Shown: positions 17,772 through 27,423, numbered from the stretch's first letter. The stretch is 64,000 bases of DNA from an uncultured Tenacibaculum sp. (GCA_937922085.1 CAKZVD010000003.1:237455-301454); one strand, 5' to 3'. Program-made: numbers and translations. The notes: generated from the sequence alone by a model not told the origin.

Positions 17772-18539
17772 TTAGTTAATTATATATAAGAAAAGAGTTA
17801 AAAAAAGAAATGATATTATAAAAAATAGAAGTATTGGAAACCTTGCTATTTTAAATGTTATATTAGTTATCAATTCTAAACCATTCGCTGTAGATGAAAT
17901 AGATTTTATATATGAATTAATAGTTTCTGAACCTCCTTCTGTTTCTTCTAAATTAATTTCTATTTTTTCTTCATCAAATTCTAATTTGTCAGAAACAAGA
18001 GTCAATATTTTTTTAAGTATTCTACTTATTAAAAAACCAATAAAAGGTATTTTATTGGCTACAGCCTCTGAAAGCATTGGAATAGTAACTATATGCAATA
18101 TCCCTTTAAATAAAAGTGATAAAACATCTTTTTTATTCTCCTCTGTAATTTGATTATTTACACTTGATAAATCTTGTAAAGATAACTTCATGATATCTAA
18201 AGAATAATTTATAACCCTCCAAATATCATTTTTCATTTTAAATAATAGTAATAACAATCCTAGTGAAATTCCAGTTATAAGGAATAGTAATAGGCCTATT
18301 ATTGTATAAAAAACATATTCTATATGTACTAAATTAAGTACGTAAAAACCAAAAATGTATATTAAAAAAGAGAAAAAAACAGGCCTAAACACCCAAGAAA
18401 CAATATATGTAGGAAAAGATAATAACTCAGCAAAGCTAGAAGCTACTTCTTCATTTTTATATGTTTCTACATCAATTCCTAATTCATCTTTAATTTTTTC
18501 ATGTAATATTCTTACATCCTTTTCAGTTCTTATTTTCAT
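17772..18539 (-). CDS. Integral membrane protein of unknown function
   Basis: 255 residues. Two adjacent hydrophobic segments (about 45-70 and 75-100), an amphipathic middle with possible membrane contact around 140-180, an acidic stretch (FDEEKIEINLEETEGG) and a final hydrophobic helix at the C-terminus (FPILLFFIISFLFLTLFLYI). I recognise no family. It sits between mnmA and the nitronate monooxygenase gene with 9-10 base gaps, so it is likely co-transcribed with them. Confidence 0.6.
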   Translation of the reverse strand: MKIRTEKDVRILHEKIKDELGIDVETYKNEEVASSFAELLSFPTYIVSWVFRPVFFSFLIYIFGFYVLNLVHIEYVFYTIIGLLLFLITGISLGLLLLLFKMKNDIWRVINYSLDIMKLSLQDLSSVNNQITEENKKDVLSLLFKGILHIVTIPMLSEAVANKIPFIGFLISRILKKILTLVSDKLEFDEEKIEINLEETEGGSETINSYIKSISSTANGLELITNITFKIARFPILLFFIISFLFLTLFLYIIN

Positions 18540-18548
18540 GTAACAAAA

Positions 18549-19736
18549 TTATGAGATTACTCCAGAACCTAAAAGTTCTTCATTAGCATACCAAGCAACA
18601 AATTGTCCTTCTTGTATTGCAGATTGTGGATTTTCAAATTCAACAAACAAGCCATTTTCAACTTTATGTAAAATTGCTTTTTCTAATGGTTGACGGTAAC
18701 GAATTCTTGCTTCAACTTCCATTGTTTCATCTACAGATAAGGCTATATCTTCTCGTACCCAATGTAGTTCTTCGTTAGACACAAATAAAACATTTCTATA
18801 TAATCCTTTATGGTTTTTACCTTCTCCTGCATAAATTACATTTTCTGCTACATCAGTTTCTATTACAAACAAAGGTTCTTTAGTTCCACCTACAGCCAAT
18901 CCTTTACGCTGTCCTTTTGTAAAATAATGCGCCCCTTGGTGTTTTCCTACCACTTTACCATCTGAAACAACATATTCATACTTTTTTGAACGGTGTTCTA
19001 ATTCTTGTACTTTATTTTCAAATTGAGGTGCCGTACTTTTATACGCATTATATTCATCTGGTATTCTAACAATAACACCTTCTTTTGGCTGTAATTTTTG
19101 TTGTAAAAAATCTGGTAGCCTAACTTTTCCAATAAAGCATAAACCTTGAGAATCTTTCTTTTCTGCGGTAATTAAATCTGCTTCTTTTGCTATTGCTCTT
19201 ACTTCTGGTTTTGTTAATTCACCTATTGGAAATAAAGCTTTTGTTAATTGTTCTTGAGATAATTGACATAAGAAATAAGATTGATCTTTATTAATATCCT
19301 TACCTGCTAATAATTTATATATCTTCTCTCCATTAATTGTTTCCTCTTCTTTTCTACAATAATGTCCTGTAGCTACATAATCAGCTCCTAGACTTAATGC
19401 AATATCCATGAAAACATCAAACTTTATCTCTCTATTACAAAGAATATCTGGATTTGGTGTGCGTCCTTTTTCGTATTCATTAAACATATAATCGACGATA
19501 CGTTCTTTATATTGTTCACTTAAATCAACCGTTTGAAAAGGGATGCCTAATTTATCTGCAACGATCATTGCATCATTGCTATCTTCTAACCAAGGACATT
19601 CATCAGAAATGGTTACAGAATCGTCATGCCAATTCTTCATAAACAAACCAATAACATCGTATCCTTGTTCTTTTAATAAATAAGCAGTAACGCTACTATC
19701 TACTCCTCCAGAAAGTCCTACTACAACTCGTTTCAT
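18549..19736 (-). CDS. mnmA: tRNA-specific 2-thiouridylase MnmA
   Basis: 395 residues. The PP-loop ATPase motif SGGVDSS is at residues 9-15, the first catalytic Cys in [12 protein letters not shown] and the second in SQGLCFIGK, with DQSYFL between. It installs the 2-thio group on wobble U34 of tRNA-Lys, -Glu and -Gln using ATP and a sulfur relay. A TAAATTTG box (19757-19764 on the minus strand) lies about 20 bases upstream of the ATG and is a plausible -7 element. Confidence 0.94.
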   Translation of the reverse strand: MKRVVVGLSGGVDSSVTAYLLKEQGYDVIGLFMKNWHDDSVTISDECPWLEDSNDAMIVADKLGIPFQTVDLSEQYKERIVDYMFNEYEKGRTPNPDILCNREIKFDVFMDIALSLGADYVATGHYCRKEEETINGEKIYKLLAGKDINKDQSYFLCQLSQEQLTKALFPIGELTKPEVRAIAKEADLITAEKKDSQGLCFIGKVRLPDFLQQKLQPKEGVIVRIPDEYNAYKSTAPQFENKVQELEHRSKKYEYVVSDGKVVGKHQGAHYFTKGQRKGLAVGGTKEPLFVIETDVAENVIYAGEGKNHKGLYRNVLFVSNEELHWVREDIALSVDETMEVEARIRYRQPLEKAILHKVENGLFVEFENPQSAIQEGQFVAWYANEELLGSGVIS

Positions 19737-19865
19737 ATTTGCTTTTAATTGAAGTGCAAATTTACGAATACCTTTTCAATTATTTTCTTTTTAAGATAGG
19801 AAGTAATTTGATTAAAAATCACCCGAAAAGGGTTAGTAACAACTTTTGTTTTATTTATATTTTTG

Positions 19866-20035
19866 CAAGTAAAAATTGTAGATACTTAATTTACTATAAC
19901 TCTTATTATAAAGACTATTTTAAGTATAACAAAAAAATTAGCATTCATTAATTAAATTATTTACAGTATATAAAGTTTTTTTTTCTTCGTCTCCCCCGAC
20001 GAAAAAGGGGTTAAAATTAATTTTAACCCCTTTTT
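19866..20035 (+). ncRNA. Candidate small RNA with C-rich hairpin loop and terminator
   Basis: This 300-base gap has no credible gene. On the plus strand a TATTTTTG promoter-like box ends at 19865. At 19986-20003 TTCGTC and GACGAA enclose a UCCCCC loop. It is followed at once by a perfect terminator: AAAAAGGGGTTAAAA (20002-20016), loop TTAA, TTTTAACCCCTTTTT (20021-20035), then ATTTT. The same loop core TCTCCCCCGA plus terminator recurs at 63026-63086 on the minus strand. The palindromic terminator can also end the minus-strand gene at 20039, which is the alternative explanation. Confidence 0.4.
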
Positions 20036-20040
20036 ATTTT
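20002..20040. terminator. Perfect palindromic terminator
   Basis: 15-bp arms AAAAAGGGGTTAAAA / TTTTAACCCCTTTTT around TTAA. T-runs on both strands allow it to terminate the minus-strand YwqK-like gene (stop at 20039) as well as any plus-strand RNA. Confidence 0.85.
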
Positions 20041-20749
20041 AATTGTCTTCTATTTTATCTTTTTTAAGCATATTATTTTTAGGTCTTCCTTTTTCGGAAA
20101 CTTCACCATCAATATAATATTCCCATTTTCCTTTTCTATTTCCATTTTCATAAAGTCCTTTTTCTTTTATAACTCCCTTTAAATCAAAATATTTTGCTTC
20201 TCCACTTAAAAGCCCAGTAACATAATTAACATCTTCTATTAAAATACCATCTTCTGTATAAATTTTTGAATTACCATCTTTCTTTCCATTCTTATACTCA
20301 CTAACTTCTGTAAGCTTTCCATTACTGTAGTAATTTTTTAAAAGTCCATTTAATTTTCCATCTGCATAGTTTTCTTCAGAAAAAAGTCTTTTACCGTCAG
20401 AGAAATAATAGATCCACTTACCTACTCTCTTTTTTCCTATCATTTTTCCTTTTGTTTTTACTCTACTTTTACTATAAAACTTCACAGTAGCTGTATCTGA
20501 TGTAGCAGAAAATACTTTAACAATACTAGGATAAGGAGAGCCTTCTTTGTAAAAAGTAAAAGTACCTACTTCTTTTCCGTTTTTAAATTTTCCTTTGTAA
20601 CGAATATCTCCGTTGTTATAGTTTTTTTGCCAAATACCAGTTCTTTTTCCATTAGCATTTAACTGATTCAACTTTTGAGCTGAAACAGTTTTAAAAAATA
20701 GTATTGTAATTACAAAACTTAAAACAACTAACTTAGTTTCTTTTATCAT
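20039..20749 (-). CDS. Exported YwqK/MORN-repeat protein
   Basis: 236 residues with an N-terminal signal peptide ending in VSAQ. About eight tandem repeats of the YwqK type follow (pattern: YxNGkxxGxwxxYxxxGk), for example GKRTGIWQKNYNNGDIRYKG and RKGKWEYYIDGEVSEKG. Databases often label such proteins toxin-antitoxin system YwqK family antitoxin, but nothing here shows an antitoxin role; the signal peptide argues for a periplasmic or surface location. Single gene with a strong terminator. Confidence 0.72.
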   Translation of the reverse strand: MIKETKLVVLSFVITILFFKTVSAQKLNQLNANGKRTGIWQKNYNNGDIRYKGKFKNGKEVGTFTFYKEGSPYPSIVKVFSATSDTATVKFYSKSRVKTKGKMIGKKRVGKWIYYFSDGKRLFSEENYADGKLNGLLKNYYSNGKLTEVSEYKNGKKDGNSKIYTEDGILIEDVNYVTGLLSGEAKYFDLKGVIKEKGLYENGNRKGKWEYYIDGEVSEKGRPKNNMLKKDKIEDN

Positions 20750-20812
20750 TGTTTACACTTTTTGTCTTTATCTTTAGTAATTATGCTGTAAAAGTACATA
20801 AACCATACCAAT

Positions 20813-21394
20813 ATGAGTATTGATTTTTTAATTTCTGTTTTAAATAACATGAAAAACCCCAAAAAGATAAACCGTAATAATGCTGCAATTATTGTATTAG
20901 AACAGCCAAAATTAATAAAACACCTAGTAAGTATTACTTTTGAGGTAGATAATTTGCTCTCTATTAAGGCTGCATGGGTTTTAGAATGGATATGTACACA
21001 TCATGGAATAAATTATGTATTACCTTATATTAATGAATTTACAGAAAACATTAAAAACCTTTATTTAGATAGTGCTACACGCCCTTGCGCCAAAATTTGT
21101 GAACATTTAGCTACTGCTTATACCAATAAACAAGATAATGAAACTAAAAGAACACTTACCAATACTCATATAGATTTAATTATAGAAACAGGTTTTGATT
21201 GGTTAATTACAGATCAGAAAATTGCTGTAAGAGCATATACTATGAATGCTTTATATTTATTTGGCTTAGAAAAAGATTGGGTTCATAAAGAATTACAGCA
21301 TTTAATTTCTTCAAAAATTATACATGAAAGTAAAGGCTGTGAAGCTAGAGGTCGAAAAATATTAGCTTTAATTCATAAAATGAAAAAGGTATAG
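20813..21394 (+). CDS. HEAT/ARM-like helical repeat protein of unknown function
   Basis: 193 residues, all-alpha appearance with repeated helical pairs (for example LSIKAAWVLEWICTHHGINY and KIAVRAYTMNALYLFGLEKD). No signal peptide or catalytic motif. Similar flavobacterial proteins are sometimes mislabelled adenylosuccinate lyase; none of that enzyme's motifs is present. The next gene starts about 30 bases downstream on the same strand. Confidence 0.65.
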   Translation: MSIDFLISVLNNMKNPKKINRNNAAIIVLEQPKLIKHLVSITFEVDNLLSIKAAWVLEWICTHHGINYVLPYINEFTENIKNLYLDSATRPCAKICEHLATAYTNKQDNETKRTLTNTHIDLIIETGFDWLITDQKIAVRAYTMNALYLFGLEKDWVHKELQHLISSKIIHESKGCEARGRKILALIHKMKKV

Positions 21395-21424
21395 TTATTG
21401 ATAACCTTCTTGAAATTAAATGCT

Positions 21425-22375
21425 ATGAAAAAATTACTACTCTTTTCTATTGTTCTTATATTATTTAATTGTTCTAAAAAAATTGACGCAAAAGATTTAC
21501 AAGGTGTTTGGTGGTCTTCAGGAAATAACGAATCTAAAGGTTTTTATCCTGAATTAGTTTTTGATAATGATTCTATTGTAATTATTAATAATTTTGGAAT
21601 GCCTCATTTTGGTAAATATCTTTTAAAATATGATAGCATTTTTATGAAAATTGATAATGCATCTTTAGGATTGAATATAAATTATAAGAAACAAGATTCA
21701 ACATTAAATATAAATGGTGAAAACTATTGGAAACGCTACAATACTCTTCAAAAAAAGCAAAAAAAAATTCATTTAATCAATTTAAAATCTAAAAATGAGA
21801 TTCATATTGATAGCTTAAATGGAAGTATTTTAAAAGCAATTAAAAATAATAAAGGAGAACTAAAGGTCATATTAAACGATAAAACTACAAATATTAATGA
21901 AATTCCTAATTTCATGATTCGTTGTACTGATGGTAAAAACTATTACTTAAAACCTAATATAATTATTGGTTCTGGTATCAACCTCACTGATTTAAAAAAG
22001 ATTTATATAGAACTATTTAATGTCAATTATACTATAATACGTTTATTGACTTATGAAAATTTTCAATCTCAATCTTTTTATTATTATAATAAAAAGATAG
22101 CTTTTTTTCGTGATGAGATTTCTATAAATATCCCTCCTTCTGAATTTGATCTTTATAAAAAAGAATTTATTCAGAAGTTCAACCCGAAATTACTATCTAT
22201 AAAATCTAAAAGTGATTTTAAAAAATTAAAAGAAATAATACCTAATACTCGTTATTTAATAAGCATCGATATTAATTTACCAATTAAAGATTACTTGCAT
22301 TTAACTCAAGAATTAAATAGTATTAAAAAGGTTAAAAAAGTAAAAATTCGTACAGAAATTATTAAATTAATATAA
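21425..22375 (+). CDS. Putative lipoprotein of unknown function
   Basis: The ATG at 21425 is chosen over an upstream in-frame start because it gives a lipoprotein signal (MKKLLLFSIVLILFNC, Cys at 16). The mature protein of about 300 residues has an N-terminal lipocalin-like opening (DLQGVWWSSGNNESKGFYPELVF). Its C-terminal half is unassigned and ends in two beta-alpha units (FDLYKKEFIQKF; YLHLTQELNSIKKVKKVKI) reminiscent of biopolymer-transport periplasmic domains. Function unknown. Confidence 0.62.
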   Translation: MKKLLLFSIVLILFNCSKKIDAKDLQGVWWSSGNNESKGFYPELVFDNDSIVIINNFGMPHFGKYLLKYDSIFMKIDNASLGLNINYKKQDSTLNINGENYWKRYNTLQKKQKKIHLINLKSKNEIHIDSLNGSILKAIKNNKGELKVILNDKTTNINEIPNFMIRCTDGKNYYLKPNIIIGSGINLTDLKKIYIELFNVNYTIIRLLTYENFQSQSFYYYNKKIAFFRDEISINIPPSEFDLYKKEFIQKFNPKLLSIKSKSDFKKLKEIIPNTRYLISIDINLPIKDYLHLTQELNSIKKVKKVKIRTEIIKLI

Positions 22376-22409
22376 TAGCATGAACTAATTATTTTACTAA
22401 TACATCCTT

Positions 22410-23669
22410 TTAATTCTTCAATACTTTCTGATAAAATGAATAATTCCAATAATCTGGTTTAACTTTAATAGTATCAATTGTTTTTTCTATTTCCTTAAAA
22501 TGTGTTGACTCTTTTATTTCCTTGCTTTTAGTTATAATATGATAAAAATTGGAGTTATTTTTTATAACCTCTTTTTCATTTATTTCTCTAATATTTAAAC
22601 TCCCATCTTTCTTAAAAGAAAAAGTAGTTTTCTCATGACCTAATCGACCTACTTGTCTTTCGAAAATTAATTTTTCTTGAATACTATCTATTTTTAATAC
22701 ACCATGAGCTAAATATTCTAAATAGTCAAAAGATTTATTTTGTTCATTATATATATAAATAGTAGGTCTGTAATTAGGGCCTAAAATAAAATCTTTTTTA
22801 CCATCGAAGTTAGCATCAATAAATTTACCATGTTCTTTTTTACCACTTTCTAAATACTCTAATTTTATAATAGTTTGATCAAATATATCCTCTTCATTTT
22901 TTAATATAATTTCTTCTTTTTCTAAATCTACTAAATTATAATTTGTTACGTCTGCTCCTTCTATAACTCCTTTTTTTTCTGGCTTTTTATAAGAAAACTC
23001 CCAAGAGTATTTTCTTTCATTTATTATAAAAGGAGGACTGTAAATACGCCCTCTATCAAATAAAAAATAATTAAACAAACTCCCTATTTTACTATAATCA
23101 TATTTACTTTTATGTATTTTTTCTCTCATACTAGAAAGTTCTTTATAATTTATTCCCTTTTTGTAATCAACATTCTTTTGTTTTTCTTTTAAAGTAAGAT
23201 CTATATATTCATTATAATATTTGCTCCAAAGAGCTTCATGAAGTAAAGGATATGAATAATTATAACTATCTAATAAATATTTTCCTTTTTTAAAGATTAA
23301 TGAATCTATTGTATAACTCAGTTTAGGGGTTTTGTCTTCTTTATGTCTTCTTTTAAAATAGAGCAACATAGTATCATTTTCTTTTACAATTTTTCTAATT
23401 AAGTTTTCTCCATATCCTTTAAAAGAAAAGTAACTAGTTGAATCATTCATTTTAATTCCAAATTCTTGATGATTTGTAATATCATTATTTTTGTCGTCTA
23501 ATAATTTAAAATTATTTTTAATTGATTCAATATCCTCAGCTATCTTATTTTTTTCATTAAATAATTTGAAAGTAACAATTCTTTCTTGCTCATTAGTTCT
23601 TGAACAACTATAAATTATAGATATTAAAAACAGTAACAGACCATATTTTTTAAATGCATTATTTTTCAT
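22410..23669 (-). CDS. Lipoprotein with a calcium-loop-like DxNxDG motif
   Basis: 419 residues with a lipoprotein signal (FLISIIYSC). The middle contains DANFDGKKDFILGPNYRPTIYIY, the Dx[DN]xDGxxD pattern of integrin/VCBS-type repeats, followed by a beta-rich region as in XAC2610-type proteins. Function unknown. It is 25 bases downstream of the large YwqK-repeat gene on the same strand. The same pairing (YwqK protein plus DxNxD lipoprotein) occurs again at 44293-46724. Confidence 0.62.
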   Translation of the reverse strand: MKNNAFKKYGLLLFLISIIYSCSRTNEQERIVTFKLFNEKNKIAEDIESIKNNFKLLDDKNNDITNHQEFGIKMNDSTSYFSFKGYGENLIRKIVKENDTMLLYFKRRHKEDKTPKLSYTIDSLIFKKGKYLLDSYNYSYPLLHEALWSKYYNEYIDLTLKEKQKNVDYKKGINYKELSSMREKIHKSKYDYSKIGSLFNYFLFDRGRIYSPPFIINERKYSWEFSYKKPEKKGVIEGADVTNYNLVDLEKEEIILKNEEDIFDQTIIKLEYLESGKKEHGKFIDANFDGKKDFILGPNYRPTIYIYNEQNKSFDYLEYLAHGVLKIDSIQEKLIFERQVGRLGHEKTTFSFKKDGSLNIREINEKEVIKNNSNFYHIITKSKEIKESTHFKEIEKTIDTIKVKPDYWNYSFYQKVLKN

Positions 23670-23694
23670 TTACACTCGTTTTTAAATAATTGAA

Positions 23695-25938
23695 CTATTG
23701 GTTCTCTTTGTACCAAATTTTAATCAGTTCTTTTACTTCTTCAATCGTTAATTTTTCTTTTGATTTTTTTAATTTACTTTCTAAGTATAATTTTAAATTA
23801 AATGCATTGTTTTTTTCTTCAATAAGAAACCCTTCAAAAGGTTTCCCTTGTTCATTATACCTTATTTGTGTGATATAATCTATACCATCAGGTTTTACTC
23901 CTGTTCCCTTAAATTTTAAAAAAGTTGATTTCACAGTATTTTTAAGCGGTAATTGCAAGTAAATTTTTACCAAAAAATCATTTCTAGATTCTCTATAATT
24001 TAATTTACTCATTTTATCTACCGCTTTTTTAGAAAGTCTCCATGTAATTTTCTTTTTCAAAATACCTTTGTCTAAATAAAAAACTACTTGTTGATTAACT
24101 AATGAGTTTCCTTTTCTTTTTCGTTGATCTATTACTTCTCCTTTATACAATAAAGAAATATTTTGCTTATCAACAATAATTTTTAAATTAGTATTTTGAG
24201 CTTCGAAAACCCCCATTCCTTCATCTGTTTTTTTGATAATAATATTATTTCCATAATGCATAGCAAAAACCCAAAGACTTATTGCGTTAATCTCACCTTT
24301 TTTTAAAATACTAGTACTATAACCACTATCTATATGAGTATACTCAACTCCTGTATAAATTTTATTGTCTTTGTAAATTGATTTAAAAGGAATTGTTATT
24401 TGATTAAAATGTTCTTTTAATTCTTCTTCTGTTTTAAGACCAGAAAGTCCTTTAGAATATTGATACTTTTTAACACCGTTCTCGTAATAATCAAGAATTG
24501 CAAATTCAAAACCTTCTCTTAAAAAATAACCTTGATATGGTTTGTCATTTCTATAACTTCCTTCTTGTTTTGTTTTACCATTAATCGTGTAAAATGAATA
24601 TTCTACACCAACTTTAACATCATTCTCATAAATTTCAAAAAAATGAATTCCTCTTATTTTATTTCTAACTTTTTTTCTTATTAATTGTCCGTTTTCATAA
24701 ATAAAAACAGTTTTGTCTTTGTCTAATAATTTTCCTTTAAAAGGAACTCCTTTTTTATAATATAAAATATAAGAAGTTTTTGTTTTATGATCATAATCAT
24801 AATTTTCACCTTCTTTTACTCCATTACGAGCATAATAATATGCTAGTGGCTTTGCATCTTCTAATCGTTTAAAGATTTGTTTTCCTTCTTCTTTACCATT
24901 TTTAAAAGTAGAAACCTTACTACAAACCCAACCATGAACTTCAGCCTCACTAATAAAAATTCCTTCGTGTTTTTTTCCTTTTACATAAATTCCTTTTCCA
25001 ACAGTTTTATTTCCTAATTTAATTTCTTCTTCTCTTTTTACTCCTAAATCATATTTAGAAATATAATTTAAGCCTCTTTTTTTCTTTACAAAAGTTCCTT
25101 GAAATGGTTTGTTATTTTTGTTTATTCCAGAATAAAGAATACTTCCATCTCGATTGTAAAAATATTCGCTTCCTTCTAACATTCCTTTTTTTATTTTTTG
25201 TGAATGTTTAATAGAAGTTACATAACCACAATAAGTACCTGAATAAAAAGAACTTTTATAACCGTCTTGATTTTTTAATTGCAGATTACTTTTAATTTCT
25301 CTTAGTTTATTGCCCTTTTTATCGTAATAAATTTCCTTAACTTCATTACCTAATATCTCTTTTTCATATGCTTGTTGTGTACTATTTTCATAATAGAGTT
25401 GTTCTTTAATTTTTATTCCGTTTTTATAGGTAATAAAACACTGAGTAGTTCCCTCATATGGTTTTCTATTTTTATAAATTATAGTTGAAGAAAGCTTTCC
25501 TGATTCAGTAAAAAAATGTGCTTCTCCATCTCTAGAATGATCTTCATAATTAACTATTAGTTTTACATTTCCATTTTCATAAAATTCTTTACGTAGTCCT
25601 TGTAAATTACCGTCTCTATAATTACTTAGTATTTGTAAATTACCATTTTCATAAAACCATTTTACTTCTCCTTGCAAAAAATCTTCATTATCTTTATCTG
25701 CCCAACCTATCATTTGTGGTTTACCAGAGATATAATAATCTTTAATTAAAATTAAATTGTTCTTTGTTTCAAGAGGTAAACTTCTATAATAAAAAGCCTT
25801 ATCTTTTGTTGTTTCATTCCACTCTTTATCAAAAAAAACTATTTTTTTTACCTGACTACTAGCGTAATGAGAAATAAAAAGAAAAATTAAAATTCCCAAA
25901 TAATTAAAAGACGTTTTAATATTTTTTTTTATCATCAT
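23695..25938 (-). CDS. Large exported YwqK/MORN-repeat protein
   Basis: 747 residues: signal peptide (to about ASSQ), then more than a dozen YwqK/MORN-type repeats of 20-25 residues across most of the chain (for example GEVKWFYENGNLQILSNYRD and GLRKEFYENGNVKLIVNYED). It lacks a recognisable enzymatic or sorting domain at the C-terminus. Such repeats form elongated beta-sheet scaffolds. A TACTTTTG box (minus strand, 25985-25992) about 45 bases upstream may be its promoter. Confidence 0.7.
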   Translation of the reverse strand: MMIKKNIKTSFNYLGILIFLFISHYASSQVKKIVFFDKEWNETTKDKAFYYRSLPLETKNNLILIKDYYISGKPQMIGWADKDNEDFLQGEVKWFYENGNLQILSNYRDGNLQGLRKEFYENGNVKLIVNYEDHSRDGEAHFFTESGKLSSTIIYKNRKPYEGTTQCFITYKNGIKIKEQLYYENSTQQAYEKEILGNEVKEIYYDKKGNKLREIKSNLQLKNQDGYKSSFYSGTYCGYVTSIKHSQKIKKGMLEGSEYFYNRDGSILYSGINKNNKPFQGTFVKKKRGLNYISKYDLGVKREEEIKLGNKTVGKGIYVKGKKHEGIFISEAEVHGWVCSKVSTFKNGKEEGKQIFKRLEDAKPLAYYYARNGVKEGENYDYDHKTKTSYILYYKKGVPFKGKLLDKDKTVFIYENGQLIRKKVRNKIRGIHFFEIYENDVKVGVEYSFYTINGKTKQEGSYRNDKPYQGYFLREGFEFAILDYYENGVKKYQYSKGLSGLKTEEELKEHFNQITIPFKSIYKDNKIYTGVEYTHIDSGYSTSILKKGEINAISLWVFAMHYGNNIIIKKTDEGMGVFEAQNTNLKIIVDKQNISLLYKGEVIDQRKRKGNSLVNQQVVFYLDKGILKKKITWRLSKKAVDKMSKLNYRESRNDFLVKIYLQLPLKNTVKSTFLKFKGTGVKPDGIDYITQIRYNEQGKPFEGFLIEEKNNAFNLKLYLESKLKKSKEKLTIEEVKELIKIWYKENQ

Positions 25939-26232
25939 AATTTAAATTTCTTTGTTTTTATGAATACTAGTATATATTCATAAACAAAAGTATCTATTCT
26001 TTATAAGCTCTTTTAAACGGAGTTTATATTCGTGACTCCCAAATGTATATTTGGCAGCATTTTAAACTTAAATTTCATTAATAAACTACATATTCTTTGT
26101 TTTATAATCTAATTTAGAAGTAAAAGTTAAAATCATTCGGAAAGTATTTCACTACACCTGAAAAGAAATTATACATTAAAAGTCAAACTTATTTTAGATT
26201 CAAAATAATATTAATCTAAAAAAATAAATATT

Positions 26233-26493
26233 ATGTTAAAAAAAGTTTTAAAATTAAATGGAGTTCAAGAGTTAAACAATAATGAACAAAAACAAACAAA
26301 AGGTGGTCATGTTGGAGGTATTGGAAATTCAAATCCTAATATATCATGGAAATGTTATAGAAACAATTCAGGAAATAGATTTTTTATATCACCTGTAGAT
26401 TTAAATTCACCTACAACAGTTTGTTATCCTATTAGTAATGGTGATAGTGCTCCTTCTCATCCTGTAGGTCCAACAGTATCAAAACCTATGTAA
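26233..26493 (+). CDS. GG-leader small secreted peptide (bacteriocin/RiPP-like precursor)
   Basis: 86 residues. The N-terminus MLKKVLKLNGVQELNNNEQK followed by QTKGG has the Bacteroidota double-glycine leader pattern (amphipathic helix, then GG), predicting cleavage after Gly25. The core, about 61 residues, is rich in Gly, Asn, Ser and Pro with two Cys (WKCY and VCYP). No C39 peptidase-ABC transporter, modification enzyme or immunity gene is visible nearby, so it is an orphan precursor. A bidirectional terminator follows directly. Confidence 0.6.
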   Translation: MLKKVLKLNGVQELNNNEQKQTKGGHVGGIGNSNPNISWKCYRNNSGNRFFISPVDLNSPTTVCYPISNGDSAPSHPVGPTVSKPM

Positions 26494-26496
26494 AAT

Positions 26497-26532
26497 AAAA
26501 AAGGCGAGCCAAAAATTTGGTTCGCCTTTTTG
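26497..26532. terminator. Bidirectional terminator
   Basis: AAAAAAGGCGAGCCAAA pairs with TTTGGTTCGCCTTTTT (one G-T pair) between the GG-leader gene and the converging sterol-desaturase-like gene. Confidence 0.85.
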
Positions 26533-26534
26533 AA

Positions 26535-27365
26535 CTATTCAATGTTAGTCGGTTTCCGATATCCTGCAAAAGGCTGTTTTAACAATTCTTTTAAATTTGA
26601 ATTTTTTTCAGCATCAGGGAATGTATCTACTCCATAAACTATTTTTTCTCTATCTAATTTCATGTAAGTTCCGAACATACGATCCCAAATAGAAAAAATA
26701 TTTCCAAAATTACTATCTGTATAAGGTAATAAATTATGATGATGTACTTTATGCATATCTGGTGATACCAAAACATAACTTATTATTTCATCTAATTTTT
26801 TTGGCATTTTAATATTAGCATGCGTTAATTGTGTAAAAATAACTGACATCGATTGGTATAACATTATTATATAAATAGGAGTACCAACCAAAAACACACC
26901 TATTAATGTAAAAATAAAACGAATTACACTTTCTATAGGATGATGCCTATTTCCTGTAGTAGTATCAACTTCATGGTCTGTATGATGTACCAAATGTACC
27001 ATCCATAATGGTTTTACTTTATGCTCAACTAAATGTGCTAAGTATGCGCCAAAAAAATCTAATAATAACACTCCTAAAACTACATATAACCATATCGGCA
27101 TTTTGGGTAACCAATTAATAAATCCAAAATTAGTTATGCTCACCCAGTCTGACGTTTTTAATAATAAAAAAGCCAATACAAAATTAATAACAATAGTGGT
27201 TGCTGTAAAAAATAAATTGGGTCCTGCGTGCTTCCATTTTTTGTAATTAAATTGAAATAAAGGAAAAGCACTTTCTAGTAACCAAAAAAAAGTGATTCCT
27301 CCTATTAAAATAAGACTTCTGTGACTAGAAGGAATAGTAGCAAAATAATTAATAATAGTTTCCAA
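26535..27365 (-). CDS. Sterol desaturase / fatty acid hydroxylase-family membrane protein
   Basis: About 276 residues from a TTG at 27365 (LETIINYFATIPSSHRSL), chosen as the family-like start; the frame is open upstream to a TTG at 27404. Four to five membrane helices and the di-iron His clusters of the superfamily: HLVEH, HLVHHTDH and later HKVHHH. Such enzymes hydroxylate or desaturate lipid tails; the substrate is unknown. It lies next to, and on the same strand as, the YkgJ gene. Confidence 0.78.
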   Translation of the reverse strand: METIINYFATIPSSHRSLILIGGITFFWLLESAFPLFQFNYKKWKHAGPNLFFTATTIVINFVLAFLLLKTSDWVSITNFGFINWLPKMPIWLYVVLGVLLLDFFGAYLAHLVEHKVKPLWMVHLVHHTDHEVDTTTGNRHHPIESVIRFIFTLIGVFLVGTPIYIIMLYQSMSVIFTQLTHANIKMPKKLDEIISYVLVSPDMHKVHHHNLLPYTDSNFGNIFSIWDRMFGTYMKLDREKIVYGVDTFPDAEKNSNLKELLKQPFAGYRKPTNIE

Positions 27366-27423
27366 TATGTAATATTTTTGATTAAAAATAGAAAAAATAA
27401 TCAACTTAAATTACATCTACTAT

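Noticed and set aside
19739..19951. 70-codon ORF in the gap after mnmA
   Set aside because: Starts inside the mnmA promoter region, has no family features and AT-driven composition; the small-RNA reading of the gap is better supported.
20039..20749. Toxin-antitoxin module for the YwqK protein
   Set aside because: No toxin gene is adjacent and the protein carries a signal peptide, which does not suit a cytoplasmic antitoxin.
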